From assembly GCF_013283835.1 (NCBI RefSeq), contig NZ_CP054052.1, positions 496,001 to 560,000 of the forward strand: a stretch of 64,000 nucleotides of DNA, written 5' to 3'. This DNA is from Poseidonibacter lekithochrous (GTDB lineage: Bacteria > Campylobacterota > Campylobacteria > Campylobacterales > Arcobacteraceae). The notes under the pieces are model-generated. The model was not told the origin of the DNA, did not search any database, and was given only the letters and a program-made list of their open reading frames with translations. Below, piece by piece: positions 1 to 10,221 of this stretch (positions are counted from its first letter, which is position 1; each line of letters starts with the position of its first letter). Both the position numbers and the translations under genes were made by a program.

Positions 1-113
1 ATGCCCAAAAATTAGCATATCTCAAGAAAAAACTTTATAAATAATATTAATTAAATCAACACAAATTCGTATAAACAATCAAAAAATAAATTAAAACTAA
101 TTAGGAAATAAAA

Positions 114-1823
114 ATGGGAACTGGAATAATAATATTTTTATGTCTAGTGATTATTGTAATTGCATGGTATATACACGATAAATACGTACAAAGAACACAT
201 CAGATTTTAGTTAATTATCCAATAATAGGAAGATTAAGATTTGTATTTCAAGAGTTTAGAGAACCTTTTAGACAATATTTTGGGGATGAAAAATTTTATG
301 AATCTATGGATAAATTAGACTGGGTTTATAACGCATCAAGAGATAAAGTAAACTTCTCTTCATTTTCACCTTCACAACCATTACCTAAACCAAAATTTAT
401 GTTAAGACATACAAATATTGTTTTAAATGATAATGAAGTAGATAATGAATTTAACGTAACATTTGGTGAGAATAGAGAGAAACCATTTGTTTCAAATTCT
501 ATGATTGCACGTGCTCCTATGAGTGATGGATCTATTTCTCCTGAGGGTACTAGAGCCTTTGTATATGGGGCTAAAATGGGAGGTTTTCCTATTAACTCAG
601 GTGAGGGTGGATTAACTTCTAACTTTTTTGTAACTCATTATGATTATGATAAAAAATATATGAAAGAAGTTAGAGGAAACTCTTTTGAATATAAGATATT
701 TAAACTTGCTAAATTTCTTTTTAATGACCCAGTTGCTGTGGATTTTTATAGAAAAATTGTATTTAAAAAAGATTTAGAAGCTGATACTTATGTTTTTAAT
801 AAAGAAAAAGAGTGCTTTTATAGACCAAATTGGGAAGCTCCAATTGAGAACTTTCCAAAAGAAGTTCCATCTGATATGGCTGATATTATCTTACAAATTA
901 GTTCAGGTCTTTATGGAGTTAGAACTAAAGATGGAAAGTTTGATATTGAACGATATAAAAAGCAAATGAGCTTTTGTAAGATGACAGAGATAAAAATAGC
1001 TCAAGGATCAAAACAAACAGGTGGAAAATTAATAGCAAGTAAGGTAACTCCTTCAATTGCTTATTATAGAAATATTGAAGCACATAAAGACGCCTTTTCC
1101 CCTAATAGATTCCCTTATGCTAATACAACAGAAGAGTTATTTGATTTTATTGGAACACTTCAAGAAGCATCAGGAAAACCTGTAGGAATTAAGATTGTAA
1201 TTTCTGATTACAACAATATTGTACCAATAGCAAAAGAGATTAAAAGAAGAGCTGATTTAGGTTTATCTTATCCTGATTATATCTCTATTGATGGAGGAAG
1301 TGGTGGTAGTGCTACTGCTCCTTTAGACATGATGGAGAGAATTGGTATGGATATTAGAGATGCTTTATATTTAGTTGATAAGGTACTAAAAGATTATGGG
1401 GTTAGAGATAAGGTTAGAATAAGTGCTAGTGGAAAAATACTTACTCCTGATGATGTAATTATTACTTTATGTTTAGGGGCTGATTTTGTACAAATTGCTC
1501 GTGGGTTTATGATGAGTGCTGGATGTATTAGAGCGCGATATTGTTCTGGTGCAGGAGAACATCAATGTCCAGTGGGACTTGCAACCCAAGATATTAAAAA
1601 AAGAAAACATTACTTTGTAAAAAAACATTCAGAGTTTATTAAAAATTACCATGCCAATATTTTAAAAAGTATGAAAAGTTTATTAGCAGTAATGGGATTA
1701 AAAAATATAAAAGAGTTAGATAAAGATAAGTTGATATTTTTAGATATTGATTCAATAATCCATGATGATATGGATGAACTATTTGAGCGTAGAATCTCAA
1801 TAAAACAAAAAGAAGAGAAGTGA
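114..1823 (+). CDS. FMN-binding glutamate synthase-like protein, membrane-anchored
   Basis: 569 residues. An N-terminal hydrophobic segment at about residues 4-22 should anchor the protein in the inner membrane. The remainder is the FMN-binding synthase domain of the GltB large subunit, without the glutaminase half. Visible family motifs are [11 protein letters not shown] near residue 300, [12 protein letters not shown] near 395, and a cysteine cluster at C471, C477 and C485 followed by PVGLATQ, which should bind the 3Fe-4S cluster. The cysteine spacing is C-x5-C-x7-C, slightly longer than the C-x5-C-x4-C I expect for classical GltB. Stand-alone proteins of this type are often annotated glutamate synthase, but no glutaminase subunit is adjacent, so the physiological substrate is uncertain. 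The chemotaxis receptor gene starts one base after the stop, suggesting co-transcription. Confidence 0.85.
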   Translation: MGTGIIIFLCLVIIVIAWYIHDKYVQRTHQILVNYPIIGRLRFVFQEFREPFRQYFGDEKFYESMDKLDWVYNASRDKVNFSSFSPSQPLPKPKFMLRHTNIVLNDNEVDNEFNVTFGENREKPFVSNSMIARAPMSDGSISPEGTRAFVYGAKMGGFPINSGEGGLTSNFFVTHYDYDKKYMKEVRGNSFEYKIFKLAKFLFNDPVAVDFYRKIVFKKDLEADTYVFNKEKECFYRPNWEAPIENFPKEVPSDMADIILQISSGLYGVRTKDGKFDIERYKKQMSFCKMTEIKIAQGSKQTGGKLIASKVTPSIAYYRNIEAHKDAFSPNRFPYANTTEELFDFIGTLQEASGKPVGIKIVISDYNNIVPIAKEIKRRADLGLSYPDYISIDGGSGGSATAPLDMMERIGMDIRDALYLVDKVLKDYGVRDKVRISASGKILTPDDVIITLCLGADFVQIARGFMMSAGCIRARYCSGAGEHQCPVGLATQDIKKRKHYFVKKHSEFIKNYHANILKSMKSLLAVMGLKNIKELDKDKLIFLDIDSIIHDDMDELFERRISIKQKEEK

Positions 1824-1824
1824 A

Positions 1825-3681
1825 ATGTTAAGTATTAAAGATTTAGAAATTGCTAAGAAAGTTTTAATAGCTCCAATTATTGCTGTAATTTTTTTAATTG
1901 CATTAGCTTTATTCTCAAATGATTCTTTAAAGTCAAATAAAAGTACTTTAAAAGAAATTGTAGAAGTTAAATTTGAGTTATATGAGACTAGTAGTGAATT
2001 TTTGACTAATATGAAACAATACAATACTACTTTATACAAAGTTTTTAACTATGTAACAGGGGCTTATGATGAGCCTGAAATAAATGCAGAAATTAAAATT
2101 TTATTAGAGATTCAAAAACAAGTTAATAATGATTTGAAAAAATTAAAAAAACAAGTTGTTTTAGATGAGAAAATTAAAAAAAGTATTAAAGAAATTGAAG
2201 TAAATTTAAAAGATTATGATACTCAAATTAGCGATGCTATGAATGATGTTATGAATATTTATTTAGATAAGGTTTTAGAAACGGGATATCCCTTTGATAC
2301 AATTAGTAAAGAGCTAAAAACTATTACAAAATATGCATCTGCTGAGAATAATAAAAGTTATGAAAGTGCTTTGTTAAATATTGATAATACTTTAAATACT
2401 TTATATTTAATTATTGCAATTGTTGTGGCTTTATTATTTTTCATAATTATTGTTGTAACAAACTCAATTAAAAAACCACTAATTATTTTTCAAGAGGGTT
2501 TATTAGAGTTCTTTCAATATTTAAATCAAGAGAAAAAAGAAGTAAATTTAATCGACTTGCACTCAAAAGATGAATTAGGTGTAATGGCAAAAATCATAAA
2601 TGAAAATATTGAAAAAACAAAAGAAGGTATTGAAAAAGATAGGGTATTAGTTGACAGTGCAATTGAATGTGCAAATGAAGCTAAAAAAGGTTTTTTAAAT
2701 GTGAAGATTGAAGGTGATACTTCTAATCCTACATTAAATGAATTAAAAAATGTAATAAATGAAATGATGAATGTAATTGAAGAAAATATAAATAATGCTA
2801 TGAATGTTTTATCAATGTATTCAAAATATGATTATAGACAAAAAATTGAAACAAGTAATATTCAAGGTGACTTTAAAGCTTTAAGTGAAGATATAAATGG
2901 TTTAGGTGAAGCTATTACATCAATGTTAGTTGAGAATAAAGAAATTGGTTTATTATTATCTTCAAATGCAAATAATTTATCTAAAAACGTAGATACTTTA
3001 TCTGCTTCTGCAAATAGTCAAGCAGCTTCACTTGAAGAAACAGCAGCAGCTATTGAAGAGATAACTTCTAGAATGCAAGGTAGTTCAAAAAATATTGTTC
3101 AAATGACTTCATATGCTAAAGAGGTATCAAGTTCTGTATCTCAAGGTGAAGAGCTAGCTTCAAAAACAGCTTCTTCTATGGATGAAATAAATGAACAAAC
3201 AAATGCAATTGCTGAAGCAATTACCGTTATTGATCAAATTGCTTTCCAGACAAATATACTTTCACTAAATGCAGCAGTAGAAGCAGCAACAGCAGGAGAG
3301 GCAGGTAAAGGTTTTGCTGTAGTTGCACAAGAGGTTAGGAATTTAGCTTCAAGAAGCGCTGAAGCTGCTAAAGAAATAAAAGAATTAGTTGAGAATGCAA
3401 CACAAAAAACAAATGATGGTAAAAAGATTTCTAATGAAATGATAAATGGTTATGAAAGGTTAAATACTAATATTCATAATACTTTGTCTTTAATAGATGA
3501 AATATCAAATTCATCAAAAGAACAATTCTCATCTATGGAGCAAATAAACGATACTGTAAATAAATTAGATCAAGTTACTCAAGAAAATGCTGTTACTTCA
3601 GAAGAAGCAAATAAAGTAGCTAAAGAAGTTAATTCTATTGCAGAAAAAGTTGTATCAAATACCAATGATAAAGAATTTTAG
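1825..3681 (+). CDS. Methyl-accepting chemotaxis protein
   Basis: 618 residues. TM1 is at about 14-32 and TM2 at about 194-212, enclosing a mainly helical periplasmic sensor of about 160 residues of unknown ligand. HAMP-like sequence follows TM2. The cytoplasmic signalling domain occupies about 370-600 and contains the conserved hairpin tip, [21 protein letters not shown], which contacts CheA and CheW. At the tip the usual AARAGE is AATAGE, an Arg to Thr change. There is no C-terminal CheR-tethering pentapeptide. It should sit in the inner membrane and feed the flagellar chemotaxis pathway, whose cytoplasmic genes are not in this window. The start one base after the upstream stop suggests an operon with the glutamate-synthase-like gene. 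Confidence 0.93.
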   Translation: MLSIKDLEIAKKVLIAPIIAVIFLIALALFSNDSLKSNKSTLKEIVEVKFELYETSSEFLTNMKQYNTTLYKVFNYVTGAYDEPEINAEIKILLEIQKQVNNDLKKLKKQVVLDEKIKKSIKEIEVNLKDYDTQISDAMNDVMNIYLDKVLETGYPFDTISKELKTITKYASAENNKSYESALLNIDNTLNTLYLIIAIVVALLFFIIIVVTNSIKKPLIIFQEGLLEFFQYLNQEKKEVNLIDLHSKDELGVMAKIINENIEKTKEGIEKDRVLVDSAIECANEAKKGFLNVKIEGDTSNPTLNELKNVINEMMNVIEENINNAMNVLSMYSKYDYRQKIETSNIQGDFKALSEDINGLGEAITSMLVENKEIGLLLSSNANNLSKNVDTLSASANSQAASLEETAAAIEEITSRMQGSSKNIVQMTSYAKEVSSSVSQGEELASKTASSMDEINEQTNAIAEAITVIDQIAFQTNILSLNAAVEAATAGEAGKGFAVVAQEVRNLASRSAEAAKEIKELVENATQKTNDGKKISNEMINGYERLNTNIHNTLSLIDEISNSSKEQFSSMEQINDTVNKLDQVTQENAVTSEEANKVAKEVNSIAEKVVSNTNDKEF

Positions 3682-3702
3682 AGAAAGATACTAGGAGTAT
3701 TT

Positions 3703-4533
3703 ATGTTAATAGAAGATTTAAAAAACTATTTAGGATTTGCAGTAGCTGGAAACTTTGCAGGTCACTTAGGAGAAGCTGGGGAAGCAGATGAATTTTCAGT
3801 AATTAAAACTGAAGAAAAAGATGCTCCAAAAGGTCTATTTCCTTTTTATATTAAAGGACATGATTCTTTTTTATCTACCTATCCTATTTGTGATGAAGTG
3901 ATTCTAACTCATGGTAGAGAAGATGACAAAATACAAGCAGAGCCAGAAGTAGCATTATTGTGTGATTTTGTATATGAAGAAGGAAAAGTTATAGATATTA
4001 TTCCCAAGTTTTTCTCTGCTTTTAATGATTGCTCACTAAGAGTTCAAGATGGTAAGAAACTAAGTACAAAAAAGAACTGGGGATCTAATACAAAAGGTAT
4101 CTCAAGTGATTTGATTGAAATTGATAGTTTTACAGAAAAAGGCATTTTAGATACTTACCATCTTTCTTCTTTTATTAAAAGAGATGGGGTTTTACATAAT
4201 TATGGAACTATTTCTGCTGTTAAATCATATTCTTATTTTTTCACTCAATTAAAAGATTGGATGATTAACAAGTTTAATACTCAAGAGGATTGTGGACCAT
4301 TAGAAGAGATTAGCCAATTTATGACAAATGCAAAAGAGGCTAAAGGAATGTTAATAGCATCAGGTGCTACAGCATATAGTGAGTTTGGAAAAAGAAACTA
4401 TTTAAAAAAAGGTGATGAACTTTTTATATATGTTTATAATGCAAGAGTTCACAGTCATCAAGACATAATAAATAACATTGATTCTAGTGAAAAACTAAAG
4501 GAGTGTTCAAAGTTATATCAAATAGTTAAATAA
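3703..4533 (+). CDS. DUF5718 family protein
   Basis: 276 residues, soluble, with no signal peptide or membrane segment. The N-terminus (NYLGFAVAGNFAGHLGEAGE) and the stretch AEPEVALLCDF resemble the DUF5718 family found in Campylobacterota. AEPEVA recalls the metal-binding loop of fumarylacetoacetate hydrolase-fold enzymes, so a related fold is possible, but I would not assign a reaction. It lies 21 bases downstream of the chemotaxis receptor with an AGGAG-type ribosome site just before ATG and may be the last gene of that operon. A structured intergenic region follows. Confidence 0.7.
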   Translation: MLIEDLKNYLGFAVAGNFAGHLGEAGEADEFSVIKTEEKDAPKGLFPFYIKGHDSFLSTYPICDEVILTHGREDDKIQAEPEVALLCDFVYEEGKVIDIIPKFFSAFNDCSLRVQDGKKLSTKKNWGSNTKGISSDLIEIDSFTEKGILDTYHLSSFIKRDGVLHNYGTISAVKSYSYFFTQLKDWMINKFNTQEDCGPLEEISQFMTNAKEAKGMLIASGATAYSEFGKRNYLKKGDELFIYVYNARVHSHQDIINNIDSSEKLKECSKLYQIVK

Positions 4534-4555
4534 TAAAACTCTAATATTTATAGTA

Positions 4556-4627
4556 GAGAGCAGGTATACTGAAGTTACCACTCATATACCCTGTCTCCTT
4601 GAACAACACTTGTGTATTGTATACCTG
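4556..4627. ncRNA. Structured intergenic element with two competing hairpins
   Basis: CAGGTATAC at 4561-4569 can pair in two mutually exclusive ways. With flanking GAGAG it pairs imperfectly with TATACCCTGTCTC at 4585-4597. Alternatively it pairs perfectly with GTATACCTG at 4619-4627, enclosing a small CAACAC/GTGT-type hairpin near 4603-4618. The element sits between the DUF5718 gene and the rhodanese gene. A separate -10-like TATAAT at 4709-4714 could drive the rhodanese gene independently. It could be a small RNA, a terminator region or a leader switch; no known riboswitch class is recognised. Confidence 0.3.
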
Positions 4628-4779
4628 TTCCCTAGTGTAAATAAAAATAGTAATCTTTTTTTCCATCTTAATTATTGTATAAATTACAAAATAATAATTT
4701 AATTACCTTATAATAAACATGTTCTTTTAATTAATTTATGGTAATCTTTAGTATTCAAATTTTTACTTTGGAGCTTTAA

Positions 4780-5658
4780 ATGAACAATCCTAAGTCTTTT
4801 CTTTTAAAAATTTTGTTTTCAACTATTGTTTTAATATCTACACTAAATGCACAAAAAACTGAAATTCCAGCTATTGTTACTCTTGATTGGTTAGAAAAAA
4901 ATATAGAAAATCCTAATCTTTCTATTATAGATTTACGACCTAAGGAAGAGTATTCTAAATCTCATATTAGAAATGCAGTGAATGTTCCTGGACTTAAAAA
5001 TCTTTTTGATGATAAGTTTTTTATGCCTAAACTTGACTTTTTAAAAGAATTATTTTCTAAATCTGGAATTAATAGTGAAAGTTTAGTCCTTGCTTATGAT
5101 AATGGGGAGTTTATTTGGGCGGCAAGATTTTATTGGATTTTAGAGACATTAGGTCATAAGAATGTAGGTATTTTAAAAGTAGGTTTTAATAAGTCTTTAG
5201 AGAAAAGTATTCCCTTATCTAATATTGAGTACATACCTAAAAGAAAAGAATTTGTACCAAGAGTAGATAATGAAAAGGTTCAAACAAAACTAAGTACCTT
5301 ATTAGCAATTGGTAAGAAAACTATTATTGATGGAAGAAAAAAATCTCATTATACAGGTAAAGAATCCTTTGCTTCAAGATTTGGACATATACCTACAGCA
5401 GAAAACTATGCTTGTACTCAAAACTATCAAGTAACAGCCAATGGAAATAGTATTAAAAATATCGATAAATTAAAAGAATTATATAAAGATATTCCAAGAG
5501 ATAAAGAGATAATTCTTTATTGTGATGGTGGTGCTGAAGCTGCTTTAAATTATGTTGTATTACAAGAGTTAGGTTTTAAAGCTTCAATTTATGATGGTTC
5601 ATGGTTAGAGTGGGGGAATGACTCTGCTTTACCAATAGATAATCCATCCAAAAAGTAG
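4780..5658 (+). CDS. Periplasmic tandem-rhodanese sulfurtransferase
   Basis: 292 residues with an N-terminal signal peptide (KSFLLKILFSTIVLISTLNA, cleavage near residue 24). Two rhodanese domains follow. The first, about 30-140, has the CH2A-like segment IDLRPKEEYSKSHIRNAVN, but Asp107 (AYDNGE) stands where an active cysteine would be, so it is structural. The second, about 165-285, has the active-site loop YCDGGAEA with C248 as the persulfide-carrying residue. The layout matches thiosulfate or 3-mercaptopyruvate sulfurtransferases with an inactive N-terminal half. Export implies a role in periplasmic sulfur handling. Ribosome site TTGGAG lies upstream of ATG. The next gene, a sensor kinase, starts 11 bases after the stop. 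Confidence 0.85.
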   Translation: MNNPKSFLLKILFSTIVLISTLNAQKTEIPAIVTLDWLEKNIENPNLSIIDLRPKEEYSKSHIRNAVNVPGLKNLFDDKFFMPKLDFLKELFSKSGINSESLVLAYDNGEFIWAARFYWILETLGHKNVGILKVGFNKSLEKSIPLSNIEYIPKRKEFVPRVDNEKVQTKLSTLLAIGKKTIIDGRKKSHYTGKESFASRFGHIPTAENYACTQNYQVTANGNSIKNIDKLKELYKDIPRDKEIILYCDGGAEAALNYVVLQELGFKASIYDGSWLEWGNDSALPIDNPSKK

Positions 5659-5669
5659 GTAGATGATTT

Positions 5670-7475
5670 TTGCATTATAAAGGTTCAATAAAAAAACGAT
5701 TAATTATTATCATTATGCTAATTGCATCTTTAACTGGATTAATATCTTATGGAAGCTTTGTATATTGGTATATGCAAAATCAACATGAAAGAGCAATGAA
5801 CTTAGCTCATACAGTAGGTTTAGTATTAGGTCAGGACTTTGCTAAACTTATATTACTTAATGAAGTATCAGCTGCTGCGGATATTACTTCCCAACTAAAA
5901 TCCTTTTCTACTTTGAATTCTATGGTTTTATACAAACTAGATAAAAAAGCAATTTTTCAATATAACAAAGAAAATGAAAGTTTTAAAGTTGAAGTTTTGC
6001 CTTTAAAACCTTTGGAAAAATCAGAGGTGAAAAACAATACTTTAAAATTGTATATTAATGCCAGTTATAAAGATACTAAATTAGGTTATGCCCAGTTAAA
6101 CTTTCAAATAGATACAATTGTAGATGTAATAAAAAGAGATATTGAAGTCTTAGTATTAATATTTGCTTTTATTCTTTTTATCTCTTATTTCTTAGCTATT
6201 TATTATGCAAAAAGGTTTACAAAACCAATTTTAAATTTAGTATCTTTTTTAGAAAAGATTGAACACTCAGAGTCATTAAATAAAAGAATTACAACAAATG
6301 AACAAAATGAGTTTGGAAAACTTTATGATGAAGCTAATACTATGTTAGAAAGAATTAGTTCTTCCCATGAAGCTTCAAAATTAGCAGCTGTTGCTTTTGA
6401 AACACAAAGTGGAATGATAATTACCGATAAGAATAGAAAGATACTTCAAGTTAATAAAGCTTTTACCACAATTACTGGATATGAACCCTATGAAGTTATA
6501 TCCAAAACACCAAGTGTTTTAAAGTCTGGACTTCATACACAAGAGTTTTATGATGAAATGTTTGATAATTTAGATAAACAAAAGTTTTGGATGGGTGAGA
6601 TTAGTAATTTACATAAAAATGGTAGTTTAGTAAATGAAAATCTTACAATACAAGCAGTATTAAATGAAAGTGATGAGGTTATATATTATGTGGCTTCATT
6701 TATTGATATAACTTTACAAAAAAGAGTACAAGAGAAGTTAGAAGAGAAAGATAGAATGTTAGTTCATCAGTCAAAAATGGCTGCTATGGGTGAAATGATT
6801 GGTAATATTGCCCATCAATGGAGACAACCTTTATCTGTAGTCTCAATAATAACTTCAGGAATGATTGTAAAAAAAGATTTAAATATAACGAATGAAGAAG
6901 ATGATAGAAAAGAGTTAAAAAAAATAGGGGATACAGTTACTTATTTATCTGAGACTATTGACGATTTTAAAAACTTCTTTAAACCTGACAAAGAAAAAAA
7001 GATTTTTAATGTAAAAGATTGTTATAAAAAGACAATGAACTTAGTAGATTCAAGACTAGACTCTTTAAGTATAGAAGTTATTGAAAACTTACATGATGTG
7101 CAGTTAAATTGTTTGGAGAATGAGCTAAAGCAAGTAATTATGAATTTATTAAACAATTCAAAAGATGCCTTAGAGCAAAGAGATGATCATAGACGATTAA
7201 TATTTATTGATATTTATGAAGAAAATGATAATGCAATATTTTTTATTAAAGATACAGGAGGTGGAATACCCTCTAATGTAATAAACAATATATTTAAACC
7301 ATATTTCTCAACAAAAGATAAAGACCAAGGTACGGGAATTGGTCTATATATGTCCATTGAAATGGTTGAAAAACATATGAATGGACAACTATTAGTTGAA
7401 AATGAAAGTTTTACTTATGATAGTGTTTTCTATAAAGGTGCTTGTTTTAAAATAATTATTCCTCAAAATCTTTAA
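5670..7475 (+). CDS. PAS-domain sensor histidine kinase, TTG start
   Basis: 601 residues. TM1 lies at about 10-30, a periplasmic sensor at 31-150, TM2 at about 157-176, a HAMP linker near 180-230 and a PAS domain at about 240-350 (VNKAFTTITGY). The kinase core has His382 in NIAHQWRQP, DTGGGIP and GTGIGLYM boxes. The HQWRQP variant of the phospho-acceptor box is common in this bacterial group. The start is TTG at 5670; the only nearby ATG (5663) runs into a stop at once. No response regulator gene is adjacent, so it is an orphan kinase, possibly co-transcribed with the rhodanese gene. Its 3' end overlaps the convergent DUF1223 gene by four bases. Confidence 0.88.
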   Translation: MHYKGSIKKRLIIIIMLIASLTGLISYGSFVYWYMQNQHERAMNLAHTVGLVLGQDFAKLILLNEVSAAADITSQLKSFSTLNSMVLYKLDKKAIFQYNKENESFKVEVLPLKPLEKSEVKNNTLKLYINASYKDTKLGYAQLNFQIDTIVDVIKRDIEVLVLIFAFILFISYFLAIYYAKRFTKPILNLVSFLEKIEHSESLNKRITTNEQNEFGKLYDEANTMLERISSSHEASKLAAVAFETQSGMIITDKNRKILQVNKAFTTITGYEPYEVISKTPSVLKSGLHTQEFYDEMFDNLDKQKFWMGEISNLHKNGSLVNENLTIQAVLNESDEVIYYVASFIDITLQKRVQEKLEEKDRMLVHQSKMAAMGEMIGNIAHQWRQPLSVVSIITSGMIVKKDLNITNEEDDRKELKKIGDTVTYLSETIDDFKNFFKPDKEKKIFNVKDCYKKTMNLVDSRLDSLSIEVIENLHDVQLNCLENELKQVIMNLLNNSKDALEQRDDHRRLIFIDIYEENDNAIFFIKDTGGGIPSNVINNIFKPYFSTKDKDQGTGIGLYMSIEMVEKHMNGQLLVENESFTYDSVFYKGACFKIIIPQNL

Positions 7476-8209
7476 TTTATATATCCACCTACAGCTTGGA
7501 GTTGATTGTAGTTCTCATCACTTATCCATACTACTAAAGCATACTTTTTATTTGGCTCTTTTTTTAATTGGTATAGTTTATTTTTAAAATCTAAGTTGTG
7601 ATTTTTTATTGCAGCATACTTTTGAATATGTTTTAACACTACAAAGTCATGTTCTAAAACTCTAGATTTATTCTCACCTCTTTTAATATCAATATTATAA
7701 TCAAAACCTAATATAGCCATATTTACTAAAACTTTTTTATTTTTGATATTTTTATTATTGTATTTAACTTCTAAGTTTTTATTTTTACTAAGTTTTGCTT
7801 CTAGATTTCCAGCATAACTATTTTGTAGTCTTGGAAAAGGTTGCCCATTAAACCATTGTCTGTACTCTTTTGTATCAACTATAAATTGTGGTGTATAAAC
7901 TGAGTTCTTTTTCCAAACTTTTGAAGAGTAGTTTCTTTGTCTATTGTCATTTAAACTATTAGCAAATATATCTTTCCAACCAATAAAATCCCAATAAGTT
8001 ACATGAAAGGCTAAGGGAATAAAAGTCTTAAATAAACCATCTTTATTTTTTAATTGGCTTAACCACTTATCAGCAGGAGGACAAGATGAACAACCTTGGG
8101 AAGTGTATAACTCTATTAGTGTGACTTTTTTATCACCTGATTTTAATATTGTTTCATTTGCAAATAAAATATTGCTAAATAATATAAATATTAGTAGAAC
8201 TATCTTCAT
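7472..8209 (-). CDS. DUF1223 thioredoxin-fold secreted protein
   Basis: 245 residues with a signal peptide (about 1-17, ending LFANE). The mature protein starts with a thioredoxin-like strand and SQGCSSCPPADKWL, a C-x2-C motif at the start of a helix, followed by HVTYWDFIGWKD and TPQFIVD, hallmarks of DUF1223. Members are exported thioredoxin-fold proteins of unknown substrate, so a redox role in the periplasm is likely but unproven. Ribosome site AAGGA precedes ATG. The gene is monocistronic and convergent with the PAS kinase. Confidence 0.85.
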   Translation of the reverse strand: MKIVLLIFILFSNILFANETILKSGDKKVTLIELYTSQGCSSCPPADKWLSQLKNKDGLFKTFIPLAFHVTYWDFIGWKDIFANSLNDNRQRNYSSKVWKKNSVYTPQFIVDTKEYRQWFNGQPFPRLQNSYAGNLEAKLSKNKNLEVKYNNKNIKNKKVLVNMAILGFDYNIDIKRGENKSRVLEHDFVVLKHIQKYAAIKNHNLDFKNKLYQLKKEPNKKYALVVWISDENYNQLQAVGGYIN

Positions 8210-8318
8210 TTTAATTCCTTTATGAATAATGACAATTGTAGATGATTAATGTTTACTTCGTATGTATTAGCCCAAAAAGATTTAATTAGATATAATTCCT
8301 TTTTTATAAAGGAAAATT

Positions 8319-8651
8319 TTGAAAGAATTAACAGGTTATTTCACAAATAAAAATGTGATTTTTAAAGAGATTAAAAAAACTGAACCAAAAGAATTAGGTT
8401 CTAGAAAGAAAATAGAAATATATACGGCAACTTCTGTAAAAAGTGAATATTACGCAATATTTGTTTTAGATGGTAAGAGTAGATTTTTAAGAAAAAATGC
8501 AAATGACTTAATGGCAATGTGTGAGAGTTTAGCTTCCCTAGTTGATCATAATTTCAAGAAAAAAGAGCTTCTTATTTCATCTCCTTTATGTTCAAAAGCA
8601 AAAGCATATTTAAAAGAAAATTCATGGAATGTTAGAGTAGATTATAAATAA
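8319..8651 (+). CDS. Conserved hypothetical protein, TTG start
   Basis: 110 residues, soluble and basic, not recognised. The TTG start at 8319 is chosen because AAGGAAAA lies at a normal distance upstream, and no in-frame ATG occurs before the central part. The sequence reads as an alpha/beta fold: strands around YTATSVKSEYYAIFVLDG, then a helix (DLMAMCESLASLVDH), then a strand-helix end with PLCSKAKAYLKEN. No catalytic motif, signal peptide or metal site is evident. It precedes the TraB/GumN gene by 28 bases and may share its transcript. Confidence 0.6.
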   Translation: MKELTGYFTNKNVIFKEIKKTEPKELGSRKKIEIYTATSVKSEYYAIFVLDGKSRFLRKNANDLMAMCESLASLVDHNFKKKELLISSPLCSKAKAYLKENSWNVRVDYK

Positions 8652-8679
8652 TCTTAATTAAAATTTTATAAGGTTTAAA

Positions 8680-9549
8680 ATGAAAAAATTCAAAATACAT
8701 GTACTGATTTTATTAAGTTTTTTAACTGTAGGTTTATATGCAGATGCTCCGGTATGGAAAGTTAGCAAAAACTCAAACCATATTTATATAGCAGGAACTA
8801 TGCATATTTTATCAAGGGCTGATTATCCCTTGAAACATGAATTTTCTCAAGCTTTTGTAAACTCTGATGATATTGTATTTGAGGCTGATTTATCAGAAGG
8901 TGAGAGTCCAGAGTTTCAGAGCTATATTCGAGAAAAAAGTGTTTATTCAAATGGCAAAAATATAAAAGATTTTTTAAGTAAAGAAACCTATGATTCTTTG
9001 TCAAAATATTTAAAATCAAAAAATATGCCCTTAGGTATATTAAATATGAAACCAGGATTTATACTAAGTACTATTAGTATAAATCTTTATTCAGAAGCAG
9101 GTTTTAATGTATCTGGAGTTGATGCTTTTATGGAACATCAAGCTAGGAAGAGAAATAAAGATAGAATTTATTTAGAAACACTAAAAGATCAAATAGAGTT
9201 TATTTCGAATATGGGTATAGGAAATGAAGAGAGTTTCATAAAATATACTTTAGCTGAAATAGATAAATCTTCTGTTCAAATTCCTTTAGTACATAAAGCA
9301 TGGAAGAATGGAGATACGAAAATATTAGAAAAATATATGAATGAGTTTAAAACTATTTTCCCCAAAGCCTATGATATTATGATTGCTAAAAGAAATAATA
9401 AGTGGATAGGAAAAATAGAAAAAATGTTTGATTCAAAAGATATTGAGTATGTACTTGTAGGTTTTGCTCATTTAGCTGGAGAAGATAGTATTTTGAAAAA
9501 ACTAAAAGCTTTAGGATATGAAATACAAAGAGTAAAAGTCACTCATTAA
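8680..9549 (+). CDS. TraB/GumN family protein
   Basis: 289 residues with a signal peptide of about 20 residues (LILLSFLTVGLYA). The mature N-terminus APVWKVSKNSNHIYIAGTMH carries the family's W-x-V and GT-x-H motifs. FEADLS near residue 70 and the C-terminal VLVGFAHLAGEDSILKKL with its conserved G-x-x-H match the Tiki/TraB/GumN fold. Related proteins in animals are metalloproteases; in bacteria the substrate is mostly unknown. The candidate metal ligands (H in GTMH, E in FEAD, H in GFAH) are all present, so enzyme activity is plausible. It should be exported to the periplasm. Confidence 0.82.
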   Translation: MKKFKIHVLILLSFLTVGLYADAPVWKVSKNSNHIYIAGTMHILSRADYPLKHEFSQAFVNSDDIVFEADLSEGESPEFQSYIREKSVYSNGKNIKDFLSKETYDSLSKYLKSKNMPLGILNMKPGFILSTISINLYSEAGFNVSGVDAFMEHQARKRNKDRIYLETLKDQIEFISNMGIGNEESFIKYTLAEIDKSSVQIPLVHKAWKNGDTKILEKYMNEFKTIFPKAYDIMIAKRNNKWIGKIEKMFDSKDIEYVLVGFAHLAGEDSILKKLKALGYEIQRVKVTH

Positions 9550-9564
9550 AGAGTTAATTAGTTA

Positions 9565-9589
9565 TAATCCTAAAAAAACTTTAGGATTA
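9565..9589 (+). terminator. Hairpin between traB-like gene and coaX
   Basis: TAATCCTAAA (9565-9574) pairs perfectly with TTTAGGATTA (9580-9589) around a five-base loop. TTAATTAG/CTAATTGA can extend the helix to 9554-9598. There is no following T-run. The 3' arm holds AGGA, the probable coaX ribosome site, so this could act as a translational control element as well as a transcript end. Confidence 0.45.
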
Positions 9590-9594
9590 GCTAA

Positions 9595-10221
9595 TTGATT
9601 TTATGTGATATTGGAAATACTACATTTCATTTTTTAATTGGAAAGAAACATAAAAAGTATTCAATAAAAGATGAAATACCAACTTTTAAAGAACAGATTG
9701 TTTACGTATCTGTGAATAAAAAAGCTACAAAAGAACTATTAAAAACAAACCCTAGTGCAAAAAACATAAAAAAATATTTAGAGTTTGAAACACAATATGT
9801 AGGTCATGGAATAGATAGAGCAGTTGCTTGTGTATTTCAAGAAAATGCTGTAATAGTGGATGCTGGAAGTGCTATTACTGTAGATATTATGAGAAATTCT
9901 AAACATAAAGGTGGATTTATTTTACCAGGGTTTAGAGCATTTTCTAAAACTTACCCAAAAATTTCCAAAAAACTAAAGTTTGATTTTGAAAAAAATGTAA
10001 ATTTAGATAAAATACCGCTTCAAACAAAAGATGCCATACAATACGCCATGCTAAAATCTATCATTTTACCAATCAAAGAAGTAAGCAAAAATAAGAATAT
10101 TATATTTACAGGTGGAGATGGAAAGTTATTAAGTGGGTACTTTGAAAATAGTGTATATAAAAAAGATTTGATATTTGAGAACATGAAAAGGATAATTGAT
10201 GCTAACAATTGCGTTACCTAA
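9595..10221 (+). CDS. coaX: Type III pantothenate kinase
   Basis: 208 residues. CoaX phosphorylates pantothenate, the first step of coenzyme A synthesis, in the cytosol; type III enzymes need a monovalent cation and are not feedback inhibited by CoA. The N-terminal phosphate-binding loop ILCDIGNTTFHFL, the central VGHGIDRAVA and VDAGSAITVDIM, and FTGGDGKLL near the end are the ASKHA-fold motifs of the family. It is a little shorter than the usual 240-260 residues. TTG at 9595 is chosen because the family begins exactly at this strand and AGGA lies eight bases upstream. Its 3' end overlaps hisG by 23 bases. Confidence 0.9.
   Translation: MILCDIGNTTFHFLIGKKHKKYSIKDEIPTFKEQIVYVSVNKKATKELLKTNPSAKNIKKYLEFETQYVGHGIDRAVACVFQENAVIVDAGSAITVDIMRNSKHKGGFILPGFRAFSKTYPKISKKLKFDFEKNVNLDKIPLQTKDAIQYAMLKSIILPIKEVSKNKNIIFTGGDGKLLSGYFENSVYKKDLIFENMKRIIDANNCVT

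Noticed and set aside
4556-4627. Resemblance to a TPP riboswitch (ATACCC followed by GAAC)
   Set aside because: The CTGAGA box and the GGGAA end are missing and the pairing differs; the downstream gene is a rhodanese, not a thiamine gene.
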